DNA from: an uncultured Acetatifactor sp.
GTDB lineage: Bacteria > Bacillota > Clostridia > Lachnospirales > Lachnospiraceae
NCBI GenBank assembly: GCA_904501885.1
Contig: CAJGCP010000006.1
Location: 1 to 64,000 of the forward strand
Reading direction: 5' to 3'
Length of the DNA stretch: 64,000 nt
The first letter of the stretch is position 1. Each line of letters starts with the position of its first letter. The notes below the pieces were generated by a model. The model saw only the letters and a program-made list of their open reading frames with translations, ran no database searches and was not told the DNA's origin. This document shows, in pieces, positions 1 through 8,137 of the stretch. The position numbers and the translations under genes are program-made.

Positions 1-2900
1 GCACACCGTTGAAACTCAATGGCTTTATCAACGGCAAAACCGTTGCTATCAAGCGCGACAATACCGAAGATGAACTGCACTTCGGCAAGGAAGTCAGTCT
101 GAAAATCTATGATCGGCAGGAAATTGCCGCCGGTCAGAGCCGCTATCAGATTGCACAGCAACCGGTGTTTAGGGCAAGAAGCTCTATTCTGCCCAATCGC
201 CGCGGTGACTTTATGCTACTGATCAACGGCATGCCGCTGATCCATTGCGAATTGAAGCGTAGTGGTGTAGATGTCAGCCAAGCCTACAATCAGATCGAGA
301 AATATGCGCACGAGGGCGTATTTATCGGTCTCTTTGCTCTTGTCCAGATTTTCATTGCCATGCAGCCGGATGAAGCGGTTTATTTTGCAAATCCTGGACC
401 GGACGGTAAGTTCAATAAGGATTTCTATTTTCATTGGGCTGATGCCAACAATGAGCCGCTAAACAACTGGAAGGACATTGCACAGTATTTGCTCTCTATC
501 CCGATGGCACATCAGCTGATTGGCTTCTATACTGTTGCTGATGATACTGACGGCATTTTGAAGGTCATGCGCAGTTATCAGTATTATGCTGCGTCACGTA
601 TCACCAGCCGCGTGGCCATGCGTCGTTGGGCGGATAAAGATCAGTATGGTGGTTACATCTGGCATACAACAGGCTCCGGCAAGACCCTGACCAGCTTTAA
701 GTCTGCGCAGTTGATCGCGGCATCCCGTGACGCTGATAAGGTCGTATTTCTGATGGACCGTGTAGAACTTGGTACACAGTCTTTGCTGGACTATCGCGGT
801 TTTGCCGATGATTCGGAGTCTGTTCAGGCAACGGAAAATACGGACATTCTGGTGGGTAAGCTGCGCAGCGATGACCCTGCCAACACGCTGATTGTTACAT
901 CTATCCAGAAAATGAGCCGTGTCGAGGAAGATAACGGCTACAATGCGCGTGACATTGAAATTATCCGAAATAAGCGCGTAGTCTTTATTATTGACGAAGC
1001 TCACCGCGATGTATTTGGTGAAATGCTGCGCACCATCAAGGAAACATTCCCCAACGCCATGTTCTTCGGTTTTACTGGAACGCCGATTCACGATGAAAAC
1101 CAGAAGAATATGAGCACTACTTCCGATGTGTTCGGCAATGAACTTCACAGATATAGCATTGCTGACGGTATCCGCGATAAGAATGTTTTGGGCTTTGACC
1201 CATACATGGTACCTACATACAAAGATCGTGATCTGCGAAAGGCAGTTGCACTTGAAAAAGCCAAGGCAACCACCGAAGCCGAGGCGCTGGCAGATCCCAA
1301 GAAGAAAAAAGTTTATCTGGAATATATGGATCACACCAAAGTGCCGATGGCAGGCGTGCTGCAGGCCGATGGTAGCTATTTGAAGGGCATTGAGGATTAC
1401 ATCCCGACGGCTCAGTATGAGCGTGAGGAACATCAAAATGCCGTGATGGACGATATTCTGGATAATTGGGTTACTCTTAGCCATGACAGCAAGTTCCACG
1501 CCATTTTTGCTACCAGCAGCATTGTAGAAGCCATCCAGTATTACAAGCTGTTCAAAGAAAAGAGCACCTTGAAGGTTACAGCTCTGTTTGACCCCAGCAT
1601 TGATAACAACGGCGGTGCAACTTTCAAGGAAGATGCCATCGTTGAAATCGTTGAGGATTACAATGCTCGCTACGGCATGAAATTCCAGTTAGCTACCTAT
1701 GCAGCCTTTAAGAAGGATATTTCTTACCGTCTGGCGCACAAGGAGCAGTATAAGTCTATCGAGCGCACACCCGATCAGCAGATTGATTTACTGATTGTCG
1801 TGGATCAGATGCTAACCGGCTTTGACTCCAAGTGGATTAACACACTCTATCTTGACAAGGTTTTGGTTTACGAAAAGCTGATCCAAGCGTTTTCTCGCAC
1901 AAATCGTCTTTACGGCCCGGAGAAACCGTTCGGTACAATTCGGTACTATCGAAAGCCGTATACCATGCAGCGAAATATTGACATTGCGTTTAAGTCTTAT
2001 TCCGGTGACAAGCCCCTCGGTATGTTTGCGGATAAGCTGGAATTTAACCTTGGCAAGATGAATGCTATATATGACGATATTGCTGCCATTTTCCGCTCCG
2101 CAGGAATTGAGAATTTTGAGAAATTGCCTGTTGATCATGCTGAGCGAGGACAGTTTGCGAAGTTGTTCAAGCAATTCAACAACTATCTTGAAGCCGCTAA
2201 GATTCAGGGATTTAATTGGAAGAAGATTTCTTATGACATCAGGACAGAAAATGGTTGGGTTAATGTCAAGCTTAATTTGGACGAAACGACCTATCTTATC
2301 CTTGCACTTCGCTATAAGGAGCTGTTTCCCGGTGGTGGTGTAGGCCCCGGTGGCGATGATGTCCCGTATGAAATTGACTCTTATTTGACAGAAATCAATA
2401 CCGGTGTCATTGATGCCAACTATATGAACTCCCGGTTCAAGAAGTACATTAAGGCTCTGCAGGATGGAACTGAGACTGCCGCGGTACTGGACGAGCTACA
2501 TAAATCGTTTGCTACCCTGACACAGGAAGAGCAGAAGTATGCCAATATATTCTTGCACGACGTGCAGAACGGCGATGTGATTGTAGATGAGGGTAAGACA
2601 CTGCGCGATTACATCACAGAATACATGACTCGTGCAAAAAATGACCAGATTCACCGCTTTGCTACTGCTATCGGAGTAAACGAAGCGATGCTGCGTAGCT
2701 TTATGCAGTTAAAAGTCACGGAAGCTAATATCAATGAATTTGGTCGTTTCGACAAGCTGAAAGCGACCGCTGATCGCACAACCGCAAAGGCATTTTTAGA
2801 AGCACTCGAAGGAAACGCTATCAAGCCATTCCAGATCAATATGAAGCTGGATCAGGTTTTGAGAAGGTTCATTCTTGAGGGTGGATTTGATGTAGAATAA
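1..2900 (+). CDS. hsdR: Type I restriction enzyme R subunit (5' end outside window)
   Basis: This is the motor and nuclease subunit of a type I restriction-modification complex, which translocates DNA with ATP and cuts unmodified DNA. The frame is open to the window edge, so the first residues are missing; the TTG at position 9 is not a convincing start. Reading from there, a PD-(D/E)xK nuclease core is visible (GDF about residue 67, then ELK about residue 81). SF2 helicase motifs follow: Walker A (HTTGSGKT), DEAH box (IIDEAHRD), motif III (GFTGTPI) and motif VI (QAFSRTNRLYG). The C-terminal helical region is present and the gene ends with TAA. At over 960 residues it is close to family length. 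hsdM and hsdS are not downstream, so they should lie upstream of the window. The identity is certain; activity cannot be judged without the start. Confidence 0.95.
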   Translation, partial: TPLKLNGFINGKTVAIKRDNTEDELHFGKEVSLKIYDRQEIAAGQSRYQIAQQPVFRARSSILPNRRGDFMLLINGMPLIHCELKRSGVDVSQAYNQIEKYAHEGVFIGLFALVQIFIAMQPDEAVYFANPGPDGKFNKDFYFHWADANNEPLNNWKDIAQYLLSIPMAHQLIGFYTVADDTDGILKVMRSYQYYAASRITSRVAMRRWADKDQYGGYIWHTTGSGKTLTSFKSAQLIAASRDADKVVFLMDRVELGTQSLLDYRGFADDSESVQATENTDILVGKLRSDDPANTLIVTSIQKMSRVEEDNGYNARDIEIIRNKRVVFIIDEAHRDVFGEMLRTIKETFPNAMFFGFTGTPIHDENQKNMSTTSDVFGNELHRYSIADGIRDKNVLGFDPYMVPTYKDRDLRKAVALEKAKATTEAEALADPKKKKVYLEYMDHTKVPMAGVLQADGSYLKGIEDYIPTAQYEREEHQNAVMDDILDNWVTLSHDSKFHAIFATSSIVEAIQYYKLFKEKSTLKVTALFDPSIDNNGGATFKEDAIVEIVEDYNARYGMKFQLATYAAFKKDISYRLAHKEQYKSIERTPDQQIDLLIVVDQMLTGFDSKWINTLYLDKVLVYEKLIQAFSRTNRLYGPEKPFGTIRYYRKPYTMQRNIDIAFKSYSGDKPLGMFADKLEFNLGKMNAIYDDIAAIFRSAGIENFEKLPVDHAERGQFAKLFKQFNNYLEAAKIQGFNWKKISYDIRTENGWVNVKLNLDETTYLILALRYKELFPGGGVGPGGDDVPYEIDSYLTEINTGVIDANYMNSRFKKYIKALQDGTETAAVLDELHKSFATLTQEEQKYANIFLHDVQNGDVIVDEGKTLRDYITEYMTRAKNDQIHRFATAIGVNEAMLRSFMQLKVTEANINEFGRFDKLKATADRTTAKAFLEALEGNAIKPFQINMKLDQVLRRFILEGGFDVE

Positions 2901-2917
2901 AGAAGTGGGGTGAAAAC

Positions 2918-3859
2918 ATGGCAAGTAAAACAAGAAAAGTCTCATTCTATCGGCTGTCGCTGGAAAAGCAGACTCCTATTCCGGGAACAAATACTGTCCA
3001 AGTAAAGCAGCTAAGTGATTCTGAAATCGAAGTATATTTCCAAAGGATTTGCGCAGAGAAAATGCAGGCTCTTGCAAATGGGCACAAGGCAATGAATATA
3101 ACCGTTTCCAGTAGCCGCTATGTTATCGAAGTGATTTCCAACGAAGATCATCGTGCATTTATCAAAATTGGTCAGCAGAATCCTTCGAACACAGTGGCGC
3201 TCAGAGATCGAACGACATTGGAGACGGAAAGTGTACCTATGAAGGAGAGCCAGCTTTTGGAGTTGTACACTTTCTGCCTGATCGATTTTGAAACTGGAAT
3301 TGTCAGCTATATCGGAATCAATGGTGCTCCAAGAATATCGGCAGTAAGAAATCTCTTTGATCAGGGAATTGACCGAGAGGAAAACGTTTATGCTCATCTT
3401 GCGGCAATTATGACAAATGATATATTAGATGTCCTGGTGAAAAAGCATATCATCAGCAAGCTGTCTGTCACAGTTGCCGTTCCGGAAGATCAGATACTTT
3501 CTGATATTGGCTTAGACCGTGAAAGTTTCGATTCCTTGAGAAACATTAAAACTCGAATGGTTACATACAAATTGGTCGGACGGAGAAACAAAAATATCTT
3601 TTCTTCAAGCGGCAAGCTCGCTGAAATGATTGCGTCAATAAAAATGAAATATGGCGACAATCTAAGAGGACTTAGTGCCAATGCAAAAGATTTCAACGAA
3701 AAATCTCAACCCTACGATCTGTTGCAATATAATTTTACTAAAACGGTTATCTTGGGTAGAGACGATTCTGGGTTGTTGACGCTGGACGATTTCAAGGAAG
3801 CACTTGTACAAACATATACCTTGTACAAGAATGAACTTTTGAAATACAGCAGAGTATAA
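2918..3859 (+). CDS. Unrecognised soluble protein, first gene of a two-gene accessory cassette
   Basis: A 313-residue protein starting with ATG 17 nt after the hsdR stop, preceded by a GTGGGGTG ribosome site. I do not recognise the family with confidence. It has no signal peptide or obvious membrane segment. The N-terminus (KVSFYRLSL) reads like a beta strand, and the middle part (YTFCLIDFETGIVSYIGING) looks like a beta-rich core. The C-terminal third is helical and lysine-rich. The tight spacing after hsdR and before a four-helix membrane protein suggests co-transcription. The shape resembles several two-component phage-defence or abortive-infection systems made of a soluble protein plus a small membrane protein. 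That is inference from context only; no catalytic motif was found. Confidence 0.75.
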   Translation: MASKTRKVSFYRLSLEKQTPIPGTNTVQVKQLSDSEIEVYFQRICAEKMQALANGHKAMNITVSSSRYVIEVISNEDHRAFIKIGQQNPSNTVALRDRTTLETESVPMKESQLLELYTFCLIDFETGIVSYIGINGAPRISAVRNLFDQGIDREENVYAHLAAIMTNDILDVLVKKHIISKLSVTVAVPEDQILSDIGLDRESFDSLRNIKTRMVTYKLVGRRNKNIFSSSGKLAEMIASIKMKYGDNLRGLSANAKDFNEKSQPYDLLQYNFTKTVILGRDDSGLLTLDDFKEALVQTYTLYKNELLKYSRV

Positions 3860-3880
3860 TAAGTAATGGTGGTGAGAGGA

Positions 3881-4336
3881 ATGACGAAGCTGAAAAATTG
3901 GATATGGTTGGGCATCGTATTGCTCTTGTCAATCGGTGTTTCTATTGTGTTATTCAAAAGTCCTCTTTTCGATATTTCAAAATTTGAAGAATTGGCACCG
4001 GATTTCCATTATAACGCAATTTCCTTGTCGGCAATTATTGGCGGTTTCCTGTTTACCGGAATAAGTATTCTTATTTCAGTTATAGACAAGGACAGAATCA
4101 AGCGCTTGTGGGATTGTAATTATTTGGATAATCTATATCGTTCTGCGTTTGTGGGAATGATTGCGAATGTCGCAACAATCATTGTTGCATTCCTGCTGGT
4201 TTTTCTGAACATTTGCCCTAAAGCGAATGATCTTCTTGTTAAAATAGAGATTACAACGCTTATTGTCGGAATCGTATTTTTTGCCTGGTGCATAAAGCAT
4301 TTGATTTTTGTTATATCTAAATTAAAAGACCAATAA
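3881..4336 (+). CDS. Small four-helix membrane protein, second gene of the cassette
   Basis: A 151-residue protein with four hydrophobic segments: WIWLGIVLLLSIGVSIVLF near the N-terminus, AISLSAIIGGFLFTGISILI, then FVGMIANVATIIVAFLLVF, and TTLIVGIVFFAWCIKHLIF near the C-terminus. An in-frame ATG at 3866 would overlap the ribosome site. I chose 3881 because GGTGAGAGG ends just upstream of it. The gene begins about 20 nt after the soluble partner and is probably co-transcribed. A perfect 11-bp terminator hairpin follows. Its role is unknown. A membrane effector or sensor working with the upstream protein is a reasonable inference from the defence-like setting. Confidence 0.75.
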   Translation: MTKLKNWIWLGIVLLLSIGVSIVLFKSPLFDISKFEELAPDFHYNAISLSAIIGGFLFTGISILISVIDKDRIKRLWDCNYLDNLYRSAFVGMIANVATIIVAFLLVFLNICPKANDLLVKIEITTLIVGIVFFAWCIKHLIFVISKLKDQ

Positions 4337-4355
4337 GTATATCCGCATAGCAAAT

Positions 4356-4392
4356 AAGAGGACTTATGCCCATTTTGAGCTTAAGTCCTCTT
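4356..4392. terminator. Bidirectional terminator between convergent genes
   Basis: A perfect 11-bp inverted repeat (AAGAGGACTTA at 4356-4366, TAAGTCCTCTT at 4382-4392) with a 15-nt loop lies between the plus-strand membrane protein and the minus-strand DUF6809 gene. The flanking T-tracts are short, so its strength is uncertain, but the position fits a shared terminator. Confidence 0.6.
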
Positions 4393-4405
4393 GTTGCATA
4401 TTTAG

Positions 4406-4669
4406 TTATTCTTCCATAACTTCCAGCATTATCCTGGCACCCAGTTTGAAGCCATTCTGGAATATCAGGCAATCTGTGATGGTTTGGTATTCTCGCACGC
4501 AGTCTGCGTACTTCTCAAATAGCTCTTTCTGTTCGTCGGTCATGGTTGCTCGGAGTTTCTCTTCGTTTCGACAGATCAGCTCCAACAGTTTCTTATACTC
4601 TTTGCAAGAGGATGTGTCATACTCGGTTGGCTCAATATTGCCGTACCAAAATTCTTCAAGGATTCTCAT
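4406..4669 (-). CDS. DUF6809-like small protein linked to tnpV
   Basis: An 87-residue acidic, mostly helical protein beginning MRILEEFWYGNIEP and ending GFKLGARIMLEVMEE. This pattern is familiar from small clostridial proteins of the DUF6809 type that travel with mobile elements. The start is taken as the ATG at 4669, which overlaps the tnpV stop as ATGA. An upstream in-frame ATG at 4750 would lie inside tnpV and has no ribosome site. The function is unknown. Translational coupling with tnpV suggests both belong to the same element. The family name is from recall, not from a search. Confidence 0.7.
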   Translation of the reverse strand: MRILEEFWYGNIEPTEYDTSSCKEYKKLLELICRNEEKLRATMTDEQKELFEKYADCVREYQTITDCLIFQNGFKLGARIMLEVMEE

Positions 4670-5031
4670 ACGGCATCCTCCTCGTAGATCATTTCTCGGA
4701 GGATGATTTCCTCGGCTCGGTTGCGGATGCTGTTCATGACTCCGACCCATGCCATCGGATCGTGCTGCTTCATACTTTCCGTCACGCCCTCAGTAGCTTT
4801 CATTTGCTCAATGATAAGTTCAAGACGGTTCTGTACCTGCTCGTTCAAATCAGCCAGATATGTCCACAATTCACAGCTGAGACAAAGATCGTTGAACCGG
4901 ATGGGGTCGTGCTCTTTGATATAATCTCTGTGCATCCGTCCCCAACGACCAATAGGTCTGTTTTCCTCCGGTAAGCGAATATCGGGAATATAGTAATCAC
5001 CACAACGGATATAGTTCAGTTCCTGCATCAT
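4666..5031 (-). CDS. tnpV: Transposon-encoded protein TnpV
   Basis: A protein of about 121 residues matching the TnpV family found in clostridial mobilisable transposons. Characteristic parts are the N-terminal YIRCGDYYIPDIRLPEE, the GRWGRMHRDYIKEH segment and the C-terminal MNSIRNRAEEIILREMIYE. The molecular role of TnpV is not well established. A GGAGG site (5037-5041 on the complement) sits before two adjacent ATGs at 5031 and 5028; either could be used. No transposase or recombinase gene accompanies it here, so this is either one end of a larger element outside the window or a leftover of one. Confidence 0.85.
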   Translation of the reverse strand: MMQELNYIRCGDYYIPDIRLPEENRPIGRWGRMHRDYIKEHDPIRFNDLCLSCELWTYLADLNEQVQNRLELIIEQMKATEGVTESMKQHDPMAWVGVMNSIRNRAEEIILREMIYEEDAV

Positions 5032-5060
5032 ATGTACCTCCACAAAAGCGTTTTTACGGG

Positions 5061-5102
5061 TAAAAAAAGAAGCGATACCCGGTTATCAAACCAAGTATCG
5101 CT
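5061..5102 (-). terminator. Rho-independent terminator in front of tnpV
   Basis: Read on the minus strand, an 8-bp stem (AGCGATAC/GTATCGCT, 5095-5102 with 5071-5078) contains an inner 4-bp stem (5081-5084 with 5089-5092). It is followed by a T-rich run at 5070-5061. It could stop nagB transcripts before they enter tnpV, or act as a leader attenuator for tnpV. Confidence 0.65.
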
Positions 5103-5136
5103 AACTTTTGTTTAGCCAACCCCGTCTGACAGATGC

Positions 5137-5173
5137 CGTAAAATAGTTAAATTTTTAGTTTAACTGTTTTACG
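5137..5173. repeat. Imperfect inverted repeat between nagB and tnpV
   Basis: Two 15-nt arms (5137-5151 and 5159-5173) match at 14 positions around a 7-nt T-rich loop; the one difference is a T/G wobble. A shorter hairpin (about 5176-5195) followed by a T run lies next to it. The repeat may be part of the nagB 3' end or mark the boundary of the mobile segment. Nothing in the sequence decides between these. Confidence 0.5.
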
Positions 5174-5219
5174 AGCACCCGCCATTTTTCGGGGTGGTTT
5201 TTTAGTTATCCATTATGCA

Positions 5220-5960
5220 TTAAATCAAATCTTTAATCAGTGCGAATGCTTCCTCATCGCCAACCACGGTTACATCAGGGTGCAACTGAAGTACAGATGC
5301 GGGTACCTGAGGAGTAATATCGCCGAAGAAAGACTTCTTCAGGATTTCTGCCTTACCGGCACCATTAGCAACCAACAAAATCTTCTTTGCATTCATGATG
5401 GTCTGGATGCCCATGGTGTATGCCTGGGTGGGAACATCTTCGATGGAAGCAAAGAAACGTGCATTTGCATTGATGGTGGATTCGGTTAAGTCTACACAGT
5501 TGGTGAGTTTAGGGAACACATCTGCGGGCTCATTGAAACCGATATGTCCGTTATGACCGATACCCAGAAGCTGTAAATCAATGCCGCCGGTAGCTGCGAT
5601 GATTGCTTCGTATTTTGCACAAGCTTCTTCGGGATCCTCAATGGTACCATCAGGTACATTAGTGTTTGCAGGGTCAATGTTAATCTTGCTGAACAAATTC
5701 TTGTTCATAAAGTAGTAGTAGCTCTGGTCGTTGTCGTGGGTCAATCCCTTGTACTCGTCCAAATTTACGGTGGTTACTTTGGAAAAATCCAAATCACCCA
5801 TAGCACATCTTTCTGCCAGACAATTGTACAGACCGATGGGGGTAGAGCCGGTTGCCAGACCAAGTACAGAATCTGCTTTTTCAATCAGCTGTGCGCTAAT
5901 CACGTTAGCGGCACGTCTGCTCATTTCGTCATAATCTTTCGCACAAATAAATTTAATCAT
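5220..5960 (-). CDS. nagB: Glucosamine-6-phosphate deaminase
   Basis: A 246-residue enzyme that converts glucosamine 6-phosphate to fructose 6-phosphate and ammonia, linking amino-sugar catabolism to glycolysis. Family motifs are clear: LGLATGSTPIGLY near residue 35, the NLDEYKGL segment with the catalytic aspartate, and LLGIGHNGHIGFNEP in the middle. The length matches short Gram-positive NagB proteins. The start ATG at 5960 has AAGGATGG in front, and a good promoter lies upstream at 6008-6036. It stands alone, divergent from the glycan locus. Recycling of cell-wall or glycan amino sugars is the likely role. Confidence 0.96.
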   Translation of the reverse strand: MIKFICAKDYDEMSRRAANVISAQLIEKADSVLGLATGSTPIGLYNCLAERCAMGDLDFSKVTTVNLDEYKGLTHDNDQSYYYFMNKNLFSKINIDPANTNVPDGTIEDPEEACAKYEAIIAATGGIDLQLLGIGHNGHIGFNEPADVFPKLTNCVDLTESTINANARFFASIEDVPTQAYTMGIQTIMNAKKILLVANGAGKAEILKKSFFGDITPQVPASVLQLHPDVTVVGDEEAFALIKDLI

Positions 5961-6007
5961 ATGATATCCATCCTTTCTACCGAATATTATTTCAAATTCA
6001 CAGAAAA

Positions 6008-6036
6008 ATCATAACACTTATACCCTACTTTGGCAA
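6008..6036 (-). promoter_or_regulatory. nagB promoter
   Basis: On the minus strand a TTGCCA -35 box (6031-6036) and a TATGAT -10 box (6008-6013) are separated by 17 bp. They lie about 48 nt upstream of the nagB start. Confidence 0.7.
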
Positions 6037-6043
6037 TAAAAAT

Positions 6044-6072
6044 TTGTATCATGGAAGGGTTTGTGTTATAAT
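6044..6072 (+). promoter_or_regulatory. Promoter opening the glycan locus
   Basis: TTGTAT (6044-6049) and a consensus TATAAT (6067-6072) are separated by 17 bp. The start at 6134 is about 60 nt downstream. This promoter is back to back with that of nagB, so the 170-bp gap serves both directions. Confidence 0.72.
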
Positions 6073-6133
6073 CAAAATAACTATGTAAATTTAAATGGGA
6101 AAGTATGCTTTTTTACTATGATGAGGTGTTTCC

Positions 6134-6811
6134 ATGTATGAACAGCTAAAGAAAAATACGGTGTCTGCACAGAATCAACTTGCTTCCGGTAAGTATGTGC
6201 GGATAGAAAACCCTGACGGCAAAGGCAAAAAGGTGTTGTTTGTGGGCAATTCCATTACTTTTCATGAACCCTCTTTGCAGGTGGGATGGACGCTTACTTG
6301 TGGTATGTCAGCTTCCGCGCCTGAAAAAGATTATGTGCATCAGGTGATGGCAAGAATAGAAGAGAAGTCGCCGGATGCTTCCTATGCCATTTGTCAAGTG
6401 TCCCATTGGGAACATGATTATAAAAACGGCAAAAATGTGTATGAAGATTTTGTTACAGCCAGAGAATATGACAAAGGTGTCATAATTATGAGGCTGGTGG
6501 ACAACTGTCCTTTGGATGGTTTTGATGGTAAGGCGCTGAGACAAGCGTATCTTGATTTGGTTGATTTCTTAAATCCCACAGGGAAAGCTAAAGTAATCCT
6601 TACCACCGGTTTTTGGAAGCACCCCGGGGATGAGGTGATACTGCAGATCGCTGAAGAAAAAGGTTGGCCCTGTGTATACCTTGGCGATTTGGGTGAAATG
6701 GATGAGATGAAGGCATTAGGAAGATTTGAACATCGTGGCGTGGCGATCCATCCCGGTGATTTGGGTATGGAAACCATAGCCGAAAGAATTTGGCAGAAAC
6801 TTGAGTTATAA
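6134..6811 (+). CDS. SGNH/GDSL-type hydrolase
   Basis: A 225-residue predicted cytoplasmic esterase of the SGNH fold. Block I appears as VLFVGNSITFH, where the GDS serine motif is GNS, as in many members. The C-terminal block is AIHPGDLGM, giving the Asp-His pair. There is no signal peptide. The start is supported by GAGGTG upstream and by the promoter at 6044. It is the first gene of the plus-strand glycan locus and ends 17 nt before a flippase gene. A role in removing or transferring acyl groups on sugar precursors is inferred; the substrate cannot be read from sequence. Confidence 0.8.
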   Translation: MYEQLKKNTVSAQNQLASGKYVRIENPDGKGKKVLFVGNSITFHEPSLQVGWTLTCGMSASAPEKDYVHQVMARIEEKSPDASYAICQVSHWEHDYKNGKNVYEDFVTAREYDKGVIIMRLVDNCPLDGFDGKALRQAYLDLVDFLNPTGKAKVILTTGFWKHPGDEVILQIAEEKGWPCVYLGDLGEMDEMKALGRFEHRGVAIHPGDLGMETIAERIWQKLEL

Positions 6812-6828
6812 TTTGGAGATATCCGTAG

Positions 6829-8133
6829 ATGAGAATAAAAACATTTCTTCTACAATCGAAAAATGTGGAGCGAGATAGTTACCTGTGGAATACCATGGGT
6901 GGGTTGCTGCGTGGATTCCGCTCGGTGGTCTTTTTGATGATTCTGAGCAGAACCGTGGGTCTTGTGATGGCAGGCATTTTTTCCATTGCCAATGCAAATT
7001 CCAATCTGTTCCTGCATATGGGCAATTATAATATGCGGACCTTCCAAGTGTCCGATGTGAAGCGGGAATACACGTTCAAAGAATATTTGACTTCCCGTTT
7101 TGTGACCATTGGTGCCATGATTGCCATTTCTGCGGGATACGCGCTTTTTGCCGGTTGGAACAATGCCTATACCTGGGAAAAGATATGGATTCTTATCTGG
7201 ATGTGCCTCTACAAAGTAGCGGACGCATTGGAAGATGTGTTCTTTGGTGAGTTCCAAAGAAAAGGACGCATGGATATCGGCGCCAAAATTATGACGGTGC
7301 GACTGTTGTTTACGATGATAGTGTTTGCCGGCCTGGTGATTTTCACCAAGGACTTGCTGTTGACCATTATTTTGTCCACGGTGCTGACTATGATAGCATT
7401 GCTTATACTATTGTGGTGCGCCAGAGATGAATTGCCCCGTGGCAAGGAGCAGGGCATAGAGGATGAAATTGACGATGCAAAAGAGGGACGCGGACAGCGG
7501 ATAATCAAGCTTCTGCGGGTTTGTTTCCCTGTGTTTGTCAGTGGCTTCCTTTCTTTCTATATCAGCAATGCGGCCAAGTACGCCATTGACGGTGCCTTGG
7601 TGGACGAGTATCAAGGATGGTACGGATATATTTCCATGCCGGTGTTGGTAATCGGTATGTTGAACGGCTTTATCTTTAATCCTACACTGTATGCATTATC
7701 TAAGGCGTGGAGCGAAGGGGAAATAGGAAAATATGTGAAAAAGGCGGGGCTTTTGCTTTTGGCCATAGCAGGCATTACGCTAGGTAGCGTGGGAGGTGCT
7801 TATTTCCTAGGTGTACCTGTATTGTCCTTGTTATTTGGGGAAGATTTGTCCCGTTTCAAATGGGAGTTGTTGCTTTTGCTGGTGGCAGCAGGATTCACGG
7901 CAGCATCCGATTTTATGGCTGCAATGATTACCATTATGCGTCGGCAAAGGATGTTGTTGTATGGATACGGATGTACTGCATTGCTGGCGCTTTTGCTGGC
8001 TAAGGGCATGGTGCTTCGGTTCCAAATGATGGGCGCAGCACTGTTGTTTACTCTATTAGAGGTATGTCTGTGCCTGTTCTTTGTGGTGATTATCATTTAT
8101 GGTTTGTGTAAACATGAGAAGATAGAGAGGTAG
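6829..8133 (+). CDS. Wzx-like polysaccharide flippase
   Basis: A 434-residue protein with about twelve hydrophobic segments along its whole length and a charged cytoplasmic loop near residues 200-225 (RGKEQGIEDEIDDAKEGRGQR). The size and layout fit the MOP/Wzx family, which flips lipid-linked oligosaccharides across the membrane. The N-terminal part (YLWNTMGGLLRGFRSVVFLMILSR) resembles the first helix of such proteins. The start ATG has GGAG upstream, and the next gene begins 4 nt after the stop. No substrate can be assigned. The family call is based on topology and context rather than on a unique motif. Confidence 0.72.
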   Translation: MRIKTFLLQSKNVERDSYLWNTMGGLLRGFRSVVFLMILSRTVGLVMAGIFSIANANSNLFLHMGNYNMRTFQVSDVKREYTFKEYLTSRFVTIGAMIAISAGYALFAGWNNAYTWEKIWILIWMCLYKVADALEDVFFGEFQRKGRMDIGAKIMTVRLLFTMIVFAGLVIFTKDLLLTIILSTVLTMIALLILLWCARDELPRGKEQGIEDEIDDAKEGRGQRIIKLLRVCFPVFVSGFLSFYISNAAKYAIDGALVDEYQGWYGYISMPVLVIGMLNGFIFNPTLYALSKAWSEGEIGKYVKKAGLLLLAIAGITLGSVGGAYFLGVPVLSLLFGEDLSRFKWELLLLLVAAGFTAASDFMAAMITIMRRQRMLLYGYGCTALLALLLAKGMVLRFQMMGAALLFTLLEVCLCLFFVVIIIYGLCKHEKIER

Positions 8134-8137
8134 TACA

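Noticed and set aside
594..1499. Long minus-strand open frame inside hsdR
   Set aside because: It has no ribosome site, its peptide is rich in Cys, His and Ile without family features, and it is the shadow of the hsdR frame. The same holds for other long antisense frames such as 49521-50543 and 59808-60836.
2918..4336. Identification of the gene pair as a Kiwa system
   Set aside because: Size and topology are similar, but the gene order is reversed and I could not find any DUF4868-like motif. I kept it only as an open comparison.
5176..5199. Plus-strand terminator next to nagB
   Set aside because: A CACCC/GGGTG hairpin with a T run exists on the plus strand, but no plus-strand gene lies upstream of it that would need it.
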